From Molanna angustata (taxonomy: Eukaryota; Arthropoda; Insecta; Trichoptera; Molannidae), in assembly GCA_963576475.1 (NCBI GenBank), contig OY754980.1:20779822-20843821 (forward strand): 64,000 nucleotides of DNA, given 5' to 3'. Each line of letters opens with the position of its first letter. Within the stretch, counting starts at the first letter, position 1. Shown here piece after piece: positions 44,915 to 57,969 of this stretch. The notes under the pieces were generated by a model, which saw only the letters and a list, made by a program, of their open reading frames with translations, was not told the origin of the DNA and made no database searches. The translations under genes were made by a program, and so were the position numbers.

Positions 44915-45345
44915 AAATTTAAGCCTATGTTCAGAAGGATAGAAACTTTACCACAAAACACCTCTTGATTTTGTTGTATTATAGTTCTTCTTCATCTCCT
45001 CCTTTGTCTGTGTTCTTCAAGTCGCCTCCATCTCCTTCCAAGTATTATTATGTAATAATAAAATAATTTATTTAATAATTAAGCTTGTCTTGTGTAGCTT
45101 ATTAATAATTGAATAAAAACTTATGTGAAAACTACGGCCTTGTATTGTTATATAATCTCGTGTCACTTTGACATTTCGCATACCAATGATACGCGAAAAA
45201 CGAAGAGCTTTTTTGTTGAAATCGAGATCTGTGCCAAAACTGACAGAAAATATAAACAAAACATTAGCGTGTGTCATTCACCGACAAAAATCATGAATGA
45301 AAAATGAAGCAAATTAAGCGAATAAACTTTTTTTGATTATTCCTT
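44915..45345. other. Unassigned AT-rich DNA
   Basis: A CTTCTTCATCTCCTCC stretch at 44988 might be a decayed basic LINE end on the minus strand, but it is too weak to call. Confidence 0.35.
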
Positions 45346-45349
45346 TGTA

Positions 45350-45680
45350 TACGGCTAAGTAATATTATAATATATTTCTTTCAACGCACGCAAGAGCGAA
45401 ACGATACACAACATTCCATAGCAAATCATTCGCGAAAGAGTGGGATATCGATATTTTTGAAAGCTTCTCAACTTTTTTTTATAGTTACCTATCGAATACC
45501 GTCTACGAAAGAGGGGGAAAACAAACGTAAAACAGCCGAACGCGGTACGAGCGAGAGAGCGAACTTTTTTCTCGAGTACAGATTTCAATATTATCAGCAT
45601 ATAAATATAATGAGAAAAGCGTTTTTTTTTTTCATAATATTCTGAACTGCTTGATGGGCTGTACGCCCTCTTGGCGGAAC
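45350..45680. other. CpG-containing unique stretch
   Basis: Less AT-rich (ACGAAAGAGGGGGAAAACA, AGCCGAACGCGGTACGAGCG) with overlapping open frames on both strands (81 and 62 codons), neither recognisable. Possibly conserved non-coding DNA. Confidence 0.25.
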
Positions 45681-45689
45681 ACGGTGTTT

Positions 45690-47095
45690 ATTCTTATTTC
45701 GAAAATGTTGAGTAAGTATTATTTTTTATTGGAATGGATAACTTGAATGTAGAATATTTTACTTCGACACTTCAATTCAACTCCATTGATTTTTGAACTT
45801 TATTTGTATTCCTAATTTGAAAAGTTTATTTCATTGTATTATGAATCAAAAACAAATACGATTTAGTATCTACGTGTAGGTAGGTACCTAATAATACACC
45901 ATAGATTTTATTATAGTATACTACATAGATGTCGTATAGTTAGCAAATTTTGTATGAAACGAATTGAGGCATTTTTCCACGGGATTTTTGACATTTTGGT
46001 TGGAATAACGGCTAATGTGAATTGTTTTCGGATTTATTTGTCGAAAATAACACTTTATTTATTAAGATTCAGAGAAAAGTTATCTAAGATGTGTTGAAAT
46101 GTAAGGAAAACTGAAATATGTTGCCAATCAAAACGTCAAACGCGCGATATTCCATGACTCACTTTTGCACGGAGTACTACATCTAGTATATCATATTAAA
46201 AAATCCATGATTTTATCTAATGTATTCCTATGATTGAATTGTGTTATCCATGACCCAGCAGAAATAATTTCTTAAATAAATATTTTTTGTTCCCTATCAA
46301 TTTAAAGAATCATTTCTCACAATACGCTTTATGGTTGTAAATGTTGTAACAAATCAAATAGCCCAGTATGTATGTTCAAAAATCCTTTTTATGCTCACCA
46401 ATTTTTGTCCTAGAGGAACTGAACTTTCGATATATCTCTTGACTTCACTTTTTTTGAATAAATGTTAGGATAAAATTATGGCTTAGGCTGGGTTGTTTCA
46501 ACATAAGTATACTTTACTACTTTAATTTTATAAAATTATTCAAAATGAGTCGTTCTACAGCATTATATTTCAATGAAACAACCAAGAGCTTTGAACAATT
46601 TTATGAAATCAAAGTATTTTAACTATACTATTAATTTAATCTTTGTTCGAGAAACACAGGCTTAGTGTTTGATTTTGATTATGATTGTATACAGGAAGAA
46701 AGAAGATCATGGAAGATTCTCTCTAACAACATCATTACATATATTTTAGTAGGTATTATAATACAGTATCTGAAGCAAAAACTCTCAAAATGAAACAAAA
46801 GTTCCTTATTGAGAACATTTTTGTTCATATGTCCCATCATTATTGGTACAAAGGTATAGAACAATTAAGTAGTAACAAGAGTAAGTTTAAGGTCTATTTT
46901 TCAATAACGAATTCCTTATTTTCATTGAGAGCACAGATGAATCGTGCGTTTGAGGGCATTTGATTAACGGCTGTCTTGTCTGTTCTGTTTTGATAACATT
47001 ATCGTTGAACAGTTCGTTGTTCAATACTTTATGTGTGCGTTGTCAAACTATAACCTCCATAAGCTTTTAACAAAATCGGCTTCATTATTTATTAA
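45690..47095. other. Unassigned AT-rich DNA
   Basis: Nothing recognised. Confidence 0.4.
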
Positions 47096-47099
47096 AGCT

Positions 47100-47335
47100 T
47101 CTGCCGCTGGAAATAAACTACGGCCTCCTAATTCCCCCACTGCCTCTCCGATAACCTCATACCTACCTACCCCCGCCCATCTCTCCTTTCCCAACAACAC
47201 TGATCACCCCCTTCATACCCTCCCAACCTTTCCCCTTCCGTCCCTCTCCGCCCCGCCCCTCTGCCGTCTAAACCCCTCATTCCCTCCCCGTTCCGCCCGA
47301 CGCCGGTGCCAGTGGTGGCAATGGAAATGGTGGAA
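47100..47335. other. Pyrimidine-rich GC block
   Basis: Strong strand asymmetry: the plus strand is C/T-rich for about 200 bases (CCCCCGCCCATCTCTCCTTT, CCGTCCCTCTCCGCCCCGCC). Open frames on both strands are composition-driven. Resembles the GC-rich blocks at 18400 and 53450. Confidence 0.4.
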
Positions 47336-47339
47336 TTGA

Positions 47340-47705
47340 TAAAACTTTTACTATATCCCAAAAGTTCTGTAGGCTGTAAACCTCCTCCTCTCACAGATAC
47401 CTACCGACCTATATATAATATACTTGCGGAGATCCATCATAATTAGCGTTGATTATTTCGAATGGATTCTCAAATAATCAACGAGCTAAAGAAGCCACCG
47501 TCGAATGACCTTCTCGTAGTTACCATAGTCACAGATAACATTTGAGCTCTGGGCTATTTCGTCACGCGAGTTTTACTTTGTGATCCAGCGTTTCGAAAAC
47601 TTTATTGTTTTCATATTCAGGACTCCTTTCCACAATAGAAAATCGTTTGCAATAACGCAGCAAAAGTGGATCTATTGCATTGCTCGTGAAAGTTACACAA
47701 GGGTA
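47340..47705. other. Unassigned DNA
   Basis: Nothing recognised. Confidence 0.4.
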
Positions 47706-47734
47706 TTAAAAATTTGATGGTTTTTCCAGAATAT

Positions 47735-47876
47735 GGGTTGGTAATCACTAGGGTTTTGATTTCGCCGGTCGGACCAGACTTGCCCCCTTGGTCAACAAGC
47801 GGAATCAAAACCATCCATGTTTACTCATATCATAGATGTTTTTGATTCCGCTTTTTGACCAGACTTCCCCCCCTGA
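47735..47876. mobile_element. CAG...CTG inverted-repeat element, two fused partial copies
   Basis: GGTTTTGATTTCGCCGGTCG ending CAGACTTGCCCCC at about 47788 is the right end of one copy. It is followed directly by TTGGTCAACAAGCGGAATCA and a right end GACCAGACTTCCCCCCCTG, a short foldback lacking most of the middle. Same ends as at 41050 and 50497. Confidence 0.6.
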
Positions 47877-47879
47877 ATA

Positions 47880-49142
<1,263 letters not shown>

Positions 49143-49229
49143 GGTACTTACATTAGAATGCATAAGCATTTTTTAAATATTAAAATGATAAATACTTGAT
49201 ATATTTTTAAACTTCCTAAACTTCACTTT

Positions 49230-49352
49230 AAGTAGCGAATTCATTGTAAAACGGTTATTTCTTCCAACCACCCCGTGTTTCAAACCCCAAGAACTGGTTT
49301 TTCTTCTGGGAATCAAACCTATGACGCCTACGACATGCCACGACAGCCGTTG
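49230..49352 (-). mobile_element. Diverged SINE-2 copy
   Basis: TTATTTCTTCCAACCACCCC then CTTCTGGGAATCAAACCTAT and GCCACGACAGCCGTTG match SINE-2 tail, B box and head in order, with many changes and deletions. Confidence 0.5.
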
Positions 49353-49359
49353 TCTATAT

Positions 49360-50490
49360 TCATGCCCTCAATGCAAAAACAAAGACTGTTATTATTTGGT
49401 AATTAAGATTGTTTAATATTATTTTTTTGAGCGTTTGTTTAAAAAACAAGAACGTTCATAGCCGAACAGAACCTTCAGTCAAAGTTATTTTGACTGTAAG
49501 AGACAGTTAATTATTGTATCTACAAAACATTCTAGTAAATATCTTCTGACTGGAAGAGACAGTAAACACTAGTATCTACTTAACACATCCAATACCTTTT
49601 GATTTCGTATGCAAAACGTACCAAATATATTTAGACTGTTATGAGACAGTAAATCTACAAAACCTTGATTCTCAGAAATATCAAGCAACAGCTTTGTTCT
49701 TCATATCAATCTACATGGTATATTCTTTTACGTTTTGTCAATCTACGTCTTTCTTTATCTAAGGTTTCTTTATCTTACATAATAAATCATATACATACGT
49801 ACCTTTTGACATTTGATTCTCAGATCTTCATTAAAATATTGTGCCTCCATATTAATTCTTGGCTTTGGTGTCTCTGCGTCTTCAGAAGCAAAATTGGCTT
49901 ATCAACTTGAGTACCTAGTTATAATAAGATATTTCACTTGAAATTTTCGTATGATGCAAGCTTTGTATGAAATATATTCATTTTATTCTACTCTTCGTTA
50001 GTTGGAGACAAGAACTGATTTTAATATGCTTCCCTCGTTGTGGGTATCATAATACATATTGTGTTTTTCTTGCTTTCTTGCTCTTGCTTAATTTAGAATT
50101 TCCTATACGTGTATTAATTTATTTATTTAAGGCGGAAAAATACAGCGAATTACAAAAGACAGCAATGCATGTTAAATATTTACCTAAATAGTTTTCTCTT
50201 TTTTATACATATTATATTAAAAAAATACTAAAAAACATGTAAATAGTATAGTTAGTTTGAAATTAAGATATAAGAAATTGAAATAAAAAATATAAATTAG
50301 GTACAAAAAAAAACATCGAAGTCCATACAAATGATAAAGGGATTTGGAGGAATTGTGGAGGGACAAAAACGTTAGGTATTCTATGCCTCATATCACTGCG
50401 TCATTGCCGATATACTCCTGCGAACTGTTGATCGCGCAGAGATCTGAATTAGACCGTAATTCATAAAAAAATTAAGTTTGAAAAGTCATT
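49360..50490. other. Unassigned AT-rich DNA; short internal repeat
   Basis: GACTGTAAGAGACAGT, GACTGGAAGAGACAGTAAAC and GACTGTTATGAGACAGTAAA occur at about 49491, 49548 and 49634, roughly 57 and 86 bases apart with similar following sequence, an old tandem repeat. Nothing else recognised. Confidence 0.4.
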
Positions 50491-50496
50491 AGAACT

Positions 50497-50706
50497 GGGG
50501 GGCAAATCTGGTCCGACCGGCGAAATCAAAACCCTATTGATTACCCATATCATGGATATAATTATTATATGGAGTTCTATGACATCTAAAGATAATATAT
50601 GTATGACATCTAAAGATATTGAAGAACTCCATATAATAATTATATCCATGATATAGTTAATCACTAGGGTTTTGATTTCACCGGTCGGACCAGACTTGCC
50701 CCCCAG
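50497..50706. mobile_element. CAG...CTG inverted-repeat element, best-preserved foldback
   Basis: Left end CTGGGGGGCAAATCTGGTCC, right end GGACCAGACTTGCCCCCCAG. The complementary arms continue inward through GACCGGCGAAATCAAAACCC and ATATCATGGATATAATTATT to TATATGGAGTTCTA, so nearly all of the 208 bases can form one hairpin around a repeated ATGACATCTAAAGATA. A non-autonomous DNA transposon. Confidence 0.75.
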
Positions 50707-50826
50707 GTCTGTAGGTAATAAAAAATGTGTATGCATTCGTCGAGGGGCACAAAGTATTATTTTTGCATATTGCAAAGTATTATTGTTTATGAAAGTACCA
50801 CATATATTGTGTCACAGTAAATCTAT

Positions 50827-51382
50827 TTTACTCCTCACTAACCCAAGGGGATATAGTGGGGAGTTATGATTTCGCAATTTTCAAGAGTATTTTTTTATTG
50901 CAGATTATCAACTAGTATCATGCTGAGATTGTATTCTGAAAGTTTCATCACAATGTATCTGTGTGTGTGCTATGTACGGCGTGTTCATTGAATTTACTTT
51001 ATCGATTATAGACTAAAGTACTCATTCGATTCTTTTCAAATTTTGCAAATATGTATATCTAATACTCGCTTAGACCCCATTAGATTTTGAAGGATATCTG
51101 ATAGTGCTTCTCAATTTTTTTAACTGTCAAATATTTCAATGTGACCCCAAGCTGAGGAATTTTAAAATTTAAAATTTTTATTTTCAAATTGATAAAAAGA
51201 CACATCACTTTTATAAAATGGCATTGAAAAGTTATCAAGTTTTCATAATCAAATATTTAAATAAAAAACAATTTATCAAACTCATTTCATGAAAATGCTG
51301 AATATTTTCCTTACAAAATTTGAATAATTTATAGAATGACTTGTTAGTGAAGAGTTTAGCGTTGGCCACAACTCGCTCGTTT
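50827..51382 (-). mobile_element. Family-A copy 4
   Basis: Plus-strand ends are TTTTACTCCTCACTAACCCA and TTGGCCACAACTCGCTCGTT. Full length, no internal insertion. Preserves the TCGATTATAGACTAAAGTAC and GACCCCATTAGATTTTGAAG words found in all copies. Confidence 0.85.
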
Positions 51383-51384
51383 AT

Positions 51385-52305
51385 TTTATATAATTAACAT
51401 TTTTAATATAACACATAGTCAACCATCGAAAACCCCCAGGGTTTATCTGAGGTTGAAGAGTTCAGTATTTGGTAGTTTTCTTAAATATGTTCTGTATTTG
51501 AATTTAAAACAACTGCGTTTGACATTACGTGTTTGACATTGGCAGCATGAACAATCAATCTATAAACAATCTGTAGTTTGACTTGAAATTTTTATTTAAT
51601 TACTTGATTGTATTTGTAACACATGTTATGTATTGAGACCTCATACTTTCTTTATAAACAAAGTATGAGATCTCAACTTGTGATTTATTCCACGTCCATA
51701 TTCTTTGTTATAAAAAAAATAACAACAAAAACCTTAATAAATACCTAATATATAATATAACTCCGTGTAATCCAGTCTGTTTGTTGTATTTACGTGTGTA
51801 TGTCGTATTTTATATATCATGTATGCTTGTTATGTTTTTTATCTCACTCCTCCCATGGTGTACGTCATATTTTATTGCAAGCGCCAAGCCAAGTTTATCT
51901 CGTCGATGTGCGATAGTAATAGGATGAAAATAAGAAAACACCGCGACCTTGGGATGCTGGAGAATAATAAATCGGTCCGACTGATATTCAAAGGCGGGCC
52001 GTGCACATACTAGATATCTTTACACTTCACAACTCTTCAACCGTCTGGGCTGATGCTTCGATACCAAGATAATATTATGTAGGTTCGTTCTGTCGCGGAA
52101 TAAACCGCAAATTAAGTGTCAAGAGAGATAGAGAGATTTATATATCCACCTAAAAATTGGCGAAAATTATTACATGGAGACTTAGAATCTCCCGAGAATA
52201 ATAAACGTATAGTCGTCAGCTAAACATATTTCCTGAAAAAAATCGCGATTTATAACAAACGATTTTAAGCGTCTAAAGTGATTTACATAAATCTTGATAG
52301 ATAAA
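51385..52305. other. Unassigned DNA with small dispersed repeat
   Basis: AACAACTGCGTTTGACATTA at 51510 repeats the sequence at 33650. An inverted pair CTCATACTTTCTTTATAAAC and AAAGTATGAGATCTCA lies at about 51642-51676. Confidence 0.4.
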
Positions 52306-52308
52306 TGT

Positions 52309-52529
52309 AATAATAATAATAATAATAATGAACACTTCCTTGCACCCTGCGCAAGTGGCGAGTTTATTGTCGTATGGCAATTTATTCCAACTAACCAGTA
52401 TTTCCAGCCCAGAAAAACAATATTTGCGTGAGAAATAAATTTAAATAAATTTCTCCTCTGCTGGGAATCGAACCCAGGACGCCCGCACAGGAACCAAACG
52501 GCTTACCAACTGTGCCACGGCGGTCGGCC
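52309..52529 (-). mobile_element. SINE-2, best-preserved copy
   Basis: The minus strand starts GGCCGACCGCCGTGGCACAG with a perfect A box TGGCACAGTTGG, then GTTTGGTTCCTGTGCG and a perfect B box GGGTTCGATTCCC. The body GCAGAGGAGAAATTTATTTA leads to TGGTTAGTTGGAATAAATTG, GCGCAGGGTGCAAGGAAGTG and a (TTA)n tail. Pol III promoter structure intact. Confidence 0.88.
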
Positions 52530-52534
52530 AAATG

Positions 52535-53035
52535 TAGGTACCTACCTAGAGATTTGGAATCTCTCAAGAAAAATATCCGTAATACTTGGCTAAGCACATT
52601 TCCTGCAATATATCCAACTGATTATATTCCATTTTGCCTACAAATTTATTAAATTTTACATCAGAAAATATTGTAATATTATCTTACAATATGAATACGT
52701 ATGACGTACTCAACACTTAATTATTTATTTATTTATTATTCATTAAAAAATCAGTTGTATATCAATTATATAATAAACATTAGTTTCCCCCGTTAGGTAC
52801 ATGTTGGCGAATAATACGTGTTGGTGGTCTATATTATGATTAACGTATAAATTTAAATGTAGGTTTAGTTAAATCACTGTGATTTTTATAATGTTTTTAT
52901 TTATTAAATAATAATTTTCGTAGTTTAATGAAACATCGTAATTTGAAGAGTACATGTACTTATGCATAACTTATTTAAATATAAACACAATATCTCAAAA
53001 TTATGACATTTCTTAAAGAAAATCGCTCATCACGG
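52535..53035. other. Unassigned AT-rich DNA
   Basis: Nothing recognised. Confidence 0.4.
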
Positions 53036-53039
53036 AAGA

Positions 53040-53255
53040 GTACCATGTAAATAGGTTTATATTATTATTATAAATTTATTTTTATCAATCTTAAAAGAAA
53101 GACATACAATATATGTCATTCCTTTACACACGAGTGCTTGCACTCTAGTAAAGGGTAAATATGTTTTGTCTTACTGTGAATCTTTTCTATATAGTTTGTT
53201 TTATATTTTGTATATGTTATTGTAAACTTAATAAAAAAAAAATATACAGAATAAT
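53040..53255 (+). mobile_element. Possible retrotransposon 3' UTR with A tail
   Basis: GAGTGCTTGCACTCTAGTAA AGGG followed by AT-rich sequence ending AATAAAAAAAAAATAT. Looks like a truncated non-LTR insertion, but no ORF remnant is present. Confidence 0.35.
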
Positions 53256-53259
53256 AACT

Positions 53260-53440
53260 ATTTGTCGATAGATATTTCATAAAAGTCGATTTCGTTAAAA
53301 ATTATGACGTCAATTGTCTCCGGAGATCTGAAGAAGTTCGTGTAGCCTTACCTTTTCAGCGAATACCCGTCTCTATATAGTGCTGTGTACACACTTGTAT
53401 ACATTATATATTCTCTATATATATACACTACATCCTTTCA
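53260..53440. other. Unassigned DNA with a CRE palindrome
   Basis: A TGACGTCA palindrome lies at 53305-53312, about 150 bases before the GC-rich block. Confidence 0.35.
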
Positions 53441-53444
53441 CTGT

Positions 53445-53835
53445 TTACTATTACGCTCGCCGAATTTTCAAGGGCGCTCCGCCGAACATTCCTGGCCCCA
53501 TCCCCACCCCCCGGGGGAGCGTCGCGACGCCCGCCCGTCCCTCCCTGCTACGCCGACATCGAAAAAGGGGCTAAAACGGCCCTTAGGAGCCGAAAACGCG
53601 TGGGATTTTTGATCAAGATCTTTTTGCTCGGGTGTTTCTGGTTGGGGGAGGGAGCGGGGTATATCTCCTCCACCCTCTGGCGGCCCGGCGCCGAGGCAGA
53701 CAACTTTTCCCGACTGAAAACGATCCCAACTTTTGTTTTCTTCTCGTTGTGTGTCACATTCACTACTGCCTGATACCTCCCTCTCGCTGCCCACCCCTCC
53801 CTTACCTCGCAGCCCGTCTGCCATCGCACAATTTA
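53445..53835. other. GC-rich block
   Basis: Strongly GC- and CpG-rich: CCCGGGGGAGCGTCGCGACG at 53509, GGCGGCCCGGCGCCGAGGCA at 53680, and C-rich tracts near 53790. Overlapping open frames up to 141 codons on the minus strand (53468-53893) are Gly/Arg/Pro-rich with no recognisable domain. TATATAGTG-like words lie upstream at 53374. Candidate promoter or conserved regulatory island. Confidence 0.35.
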
Positions 53836-53839
53836 CATC

Positions 53840-54215
53840 ACTAATTACCTTCTCATTTTTGTTTACCAAATTCACTACTGGATACCTACACATCCATAAA
53901 TCACTATCGCAATATGATACTTGTTTGGAATCACAACTTATCTATATTGTCTCATAATATCATCTAAGACATTTTCTTGACCTTATTTATTATTGCATCG
54001 ATTCTCGGGCACCGGGACTTTTGGCTCAGGAGTTAATTTGTTTTATTTATTACGAAAATCCAGTACCTACCTACAATATAAAAATTAACAAGAAAAGACA
54101 AAATACAAATTATTATTACCAATCAAAATTGATGCTACCACTCCTCTATACCCAAGTTACGTTCTGGAGGCTGGTGTACGTATTTTTTCTCTTAATTTTT
54201 TGTGTAGGTATGTAA
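53840..54215. other. Unassigned AT-rich DNA
   Basis: Nothing recognised. Confidence 0.4.
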
Positions 54216-54390
54216 TAATAAATAAATAATAATAACACTTCCTTGCACCCTGCGCAAGTGTCGAGTTTATTGCCATATGGCAATTTCATCTAATTAATTA
54301 GTGTTTCTATCCGAAATAAGCAATATTTGCGTGAGAAACTATTTTAAATACTTTTCTCCTCTGCTGGGCATCGAATCCAGGACGCTACTT
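54216..54390 (-). mobile_element. SINE-2 copy, head lost
   Basis: (TAA)n tail at 54216-54236, then CTTCCTTGCACCCTGCGCAA and TTGCCATATGGCAATTTCAT, ending at the B-box region GCATCGAATCCAGGACGC. The tRNA-like 5' part is missing. Confidence 0.75.
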
Positions 54391-54394
54391 ATGT

Positions 54395-55250
54395 AATTTA
54401 TATCCTTAAAGTTTTTGCAGTGATTTCTTTATACGACACTCCATTAGGCTATCTATCGTCGGATATCTATCCTTATGGTTTAATTTCTTAAGTCGAATTT
54501 TCGTTATTTGTCTAGCTGCCATTTTGATTGGAAAAATAATATTTGAGGCTTTTTTTACTATCCAAAATTTCATTACATGATCGTTCCAACTTTTTCTCGA
54601 TCAACCCCTTTATTCATTCATACCATCACGGCATTATAAGTCTATTCTGTTCAGCCTTGTATTCTTGATTTTTCAGACGTTAATCATTATTTGTTCTTTC
54701 CACGTGTACGAACCGTATAGGTCCTCATTTCTATAGCAATTATTTTATTTCATGCCGTGTCCATGTCTCACTTAAATACATTATGTGGAAGATAGACTAA
54801 AAATAAACGGGAATAACTTCTCTGGGTAGTACCTACCTACCTACTAAATTATATTTTCAATTATACATTTTTTCTATTCTAAAATTGAACTCATTAAAGT
54901 CCCTAACACTTCATACCTGTAACAAAATATTTATAAACAAAGTTTATTTTATTGTTGAATTATTTTTATACATTTAAAATCAATGTCTACATGTAGTAAT
55001 ATGTACCAAGATAAATATTTATATTTCTAAGAATTGGTTCCCGACGGCAAATGTATGTATGAAGTATTTCATAAGTAAAGGGAGGTATAATATTTTAGTC
55101 ATACACATTACAGCATTAATGATAGGTACATATTATACAAATGTATTTGTATGTACATAATTATTATTGATATTCAAATCATAAATACAAATAATTAGTT
55201 AATTTCGATTAATCGTTTAAAATTCAAGTTTTTTACTTTGGATACCTACA
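54395..55250. other. Unassigned AT-rich DNA with a short repeat fragment
   Basis: TTCATTCATACCATCACGGC at 54613-54632 is the tail of the 285-bp repeat or of the RTE-like LINE on the minus strand. Nothing else recognised. Confidence 0.45.
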
Positions 55251-55252
55251 CT

Positions 55253-55824
55253 ATTTTTACTCCTCACTAACCCAAGGGGATATAGTGGGGAGTTATGATT
55301 TCGCAATTTTTAAGGCTATTTTTTTTGCAGATTATCAACTAGTATCATGCTGAGATTGTATTCTGAAAGTTTCATCACAGTACTGTGTGTGTGTTATGTG
55401 CTATGTGCAGTGTGCTATGTACGGCGTGTTCATTTTTACTTTATCGATTATAGACTAAAGTACTCATTCGATTCTATTCAAATTTTGCAAATTTGTATAT
55501 CTAATACTCACTTAGACCCCATTAGATTTTGAAGGATATCTGAATAGTGCTTCTCAATTTTTTAGCTGTCAAATATTTCAAAGTGACCCCAAGCTCAGGA
55601 AATTTATAATTTGAAATTTTTATTTTCAAATTGATAAAAAGGCACTTCACTTTTATAAAATGCAATTGAAGAGTTATCAAGTTTTCATAATAAAATATTT
55701 AAATAAAAAACAATTCATCAAACTCATTTCATGATAATGCTGAATATTTTCCATACAAAATTTGAATAATTTATAGAATGACTTGTTAGTGAGGAGTTTA
55801 GCGTTGGCCACAACCCAATCGTTT
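55253..55824 (-). mobile_element. Family-A copy 5
   Basis: Plus-strand ends TTTTTACTCCTCACTAACCC and TTGGCCACAACCCAATCGTT. Full length, very similar to the copies at 50827 and 57417. The open frame at 55347-55532 over it is spurious. Confidence 0.87.
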
Positions 55825-55829
55825 TACAA

Positions 55830-56375
55830 TGGAATAGTGGGGATTGAGAAGCGTGTTTTTACATCGATTTTTTTCAATAAGTATCATGTAGAGAGTGCAT
55901 ACTAATAGTTTCGACACGATTTGCCTTATTTTTTGTGTGTATGGATTTCTGGTCACTGCACATCCCAAACTATTTGTTGTATCTAAATTAATTTGGTGTT
56001 GTTTTTTTTTTCCATAGACAACGCTTATTTTTTTCTTTGTGATTTCATCTGTCAAAACTATTTGACTGTCTGTTTCACGTTCAAAAATAACCGTCGTTAT
56101 TTTAACCACTGTTACTTTGTTACGTATGTCACTCTGTAATAAGTATCAATAGTCGTACAAAAAATGTTCTTTTAATTTCTAACTGAACAAATTCTAAATT
56201 TATCCGAAAAATATTAAAGGTATAAGAAGTTTGTAAAGTTTTGAGTTGGTTCAATGAAACATTATATATAAAGTACCTACCTATTAATACTTCATGAAGT
56301 CTAGATTAAAGAAGTATGTAGGTACCTAGTTGGTCATAATTTGTATGTTTGCAAATGTATGTATGTTTGCATGAT
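55830..56375. other. Unassigned DNA
   Basis: A 103-codon minus-strand frame (55798-56109) shows VKITTVIFERETDSQIVLTD and KKKISVVYGKKKQ but is not a family I recognise. Confidence 0.3.
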
Positions 56376-56379
56376 GTTT

Positions 56380-56645
56380 TTCCTTTATTTATTGTTATTC
56401 CTTGTCATTATCTAAAATGAAATATTAAAAGATCATGTCCACTTGATTATATTCCTTTGGTAGTTTTTATTCCTTATTTATTTCTTCAATTATTGTTGTT
56501 ATTCCTTTAATAGTTGTAATCCTTTATTGTTGTTATTCCTTATTTATTAATTTGTCAATTGTTATTCCTCATTATATTCCTTTAATTATTGTTTTGAATC
56601 CTTATTTATTTCTGAAATTGTCGTTGTTCCTCGTGTATTTATTTG
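56380..56645. repeat. Degenerate TTGTTATTCCTT-type repeat
   Basis: Words such as TTATTGTTATTCCTT, TTGTTGTTATTCCTT and TTTATTTATTTCT recur about ten times with irregular spacing over 260 bases. Similar words reappear at 58125-58230. An old diverged low-complexity array. Confidence 0.6.
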
Positions 56646-56906
56646 AAATTAGTTATTCATGTATCATGCCATTTACATAATACGTCATTAAAAGAGGTAA
56701 CTGCTGCCTAACTAGTTTTGTCTTTCCTAAGGCTAACAGTGTACATATAACTAATTGTAATATTTCACAGGAGAAAGAGACATAAAGGTTGTATTTGCAT
56801 TTCAACAAATAATTATATGAAATAAACTATTCCATACAGTTATAAAAGTGATTGGAGTCATCATGATATGCATATATGTACATGTAGTGTATGTTTAGTT
56901 GTGATA

Positions 56907-57198
56907 CACCGGCTTATAATAGTGCTTCCATTCTTTAAATCATTGTTTTCGAGTGTCCCGTAAGAGCCGGGTAATCGAAAATACAACAGGCAACAATAAC
57001 ATCTCACATCGTTCAGCAATGAGGTTCACCACCCATTCTGAATGTGGTGCCTTTTTTGGTGAAACGAGACTGGTGTGTGGGTATACATAGATGTGTTGTT
57101 CTCCCTTTTATAAGGCAATGCACACCCGGACACCTTTCGCTGGTTACCCCACATTGTGGGATATGCCGTGATGGTATGTATGAATGTATGTGTATGTA
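56907..57198 (+). mobile_element. 285-bp SINE-like repeat, copy 5 (full-length)
   Basis: Runs CACCGGCTTATAATAGTGCT, GTTTTCGAGTGTCCCGTAAG, GAGGTTCACCACCCATTC, ACGAGACTGGTGTGTGGGTA, TTACCCCACATTGTGGGATA, GCCGTGATGGTATGTATG and a (GAATGTAT)-type tail. The open frame on its minus strand is spurious. Confidence 0.8.
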
Positions 57199-57262
57199 GG
57201 TACAGGTAACATGTAATTTTCTGTAGTATTTGCAAAAATCAGACCGTTGAAAAAAGTATTAT

Positions 57263-57326
57263 CATTATACACTGACAGGGTGTGTGTGCATATTCATTAT
57301 ACACTGACAGGGTGTGTGTGCATATT
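57263..57326 (+). repeat. 32-bp perfect tandem duplication
   Basis: Two identical copies of CATTATACACTGACAGGGTG plus TGTGTGCATATT, head to tail. Identity implies a recent event. Confidence 0.9.
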
Positions 57327-57416
57327 CATTTATGATTTAGCGGCGAAGTTCAAACACGAATCTCAGATCAAATCAGTCTGCACAAAACCTATAACAATCA
57401 GCATTTTAATACAAAA

Positions 57417-57968
57417 CGAGTGGGTTGTGGCCAACGCTAAACTCATCACTAACGAGTCATTCTATATAAATTTATTCAAATTTTGTATGGAAAATATTCA
57501 GCATTTTCATGAAATGAATTTGATAAATTGTTTTTTATTTAAATATTTTATTATGAAAACTTGATAACTCTTCAATGCCATTGTATAAAAGTGATGTGTC
57601 TTTTTATCAATTTGAAAATAAAAATATCAAATTTTAAATTTCCTGAGCTTGGGCTCACTTTGAAATATTTGACAGTTAAGAAAATTGAGAAGCACTATTC
57701 AGATATCCTTCAAAATCTAATGGGATCCAAGCGAGTATTATACTATACATATTTGCAAAATTTGAAAAGAATCGAATTAGTACTTTAGTCTATAATCGAT
57801 AAAGTAAAAATTAACACGCCGTACATAGCACACACAGATACATTGTGATGAAACTTTCAGAATACAATCTCAGCTTGATACTAGTTGATAATCTGCAAAA
57901 AAAATAGCCTTAAAATTTGCGAAATCATAACTCCCCACTATATCGCCTTGGGTTAGTGAGGAGTAAAA
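57417..57968 (+). mobile_element. Family-A copy 6 (full-length)
   Basis: Ends AACGAGTGGGTTGTGGCCAA and TTGGGTTAGTGAGGAGTAAA. Inverted relative to the copy at 55253, about 1.6 kb away. Open frames across it (57247-57564, 57561-57788) are spurious. Confidence 0.87.
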
Positions 57969-57969
57969 A

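Noticed and set aside
44988..45060. LINE basic C-terminus on the minus strand
   Set aside because: Only a purine-rich stretch; no diagnostic motif outside it.
52455..52529. tRNA gene on the minus strand
   Set aside because: Perfect A and B boxes but no proper anticodon stem, and it is attached to a SINE body shared by five copies.
53468..53893. 141-codon minus-strand gene in the GC-rich block
   Set aside because: Overlapping frames on both strands are all open because of base composition; no domain, no splice or promoter logic.
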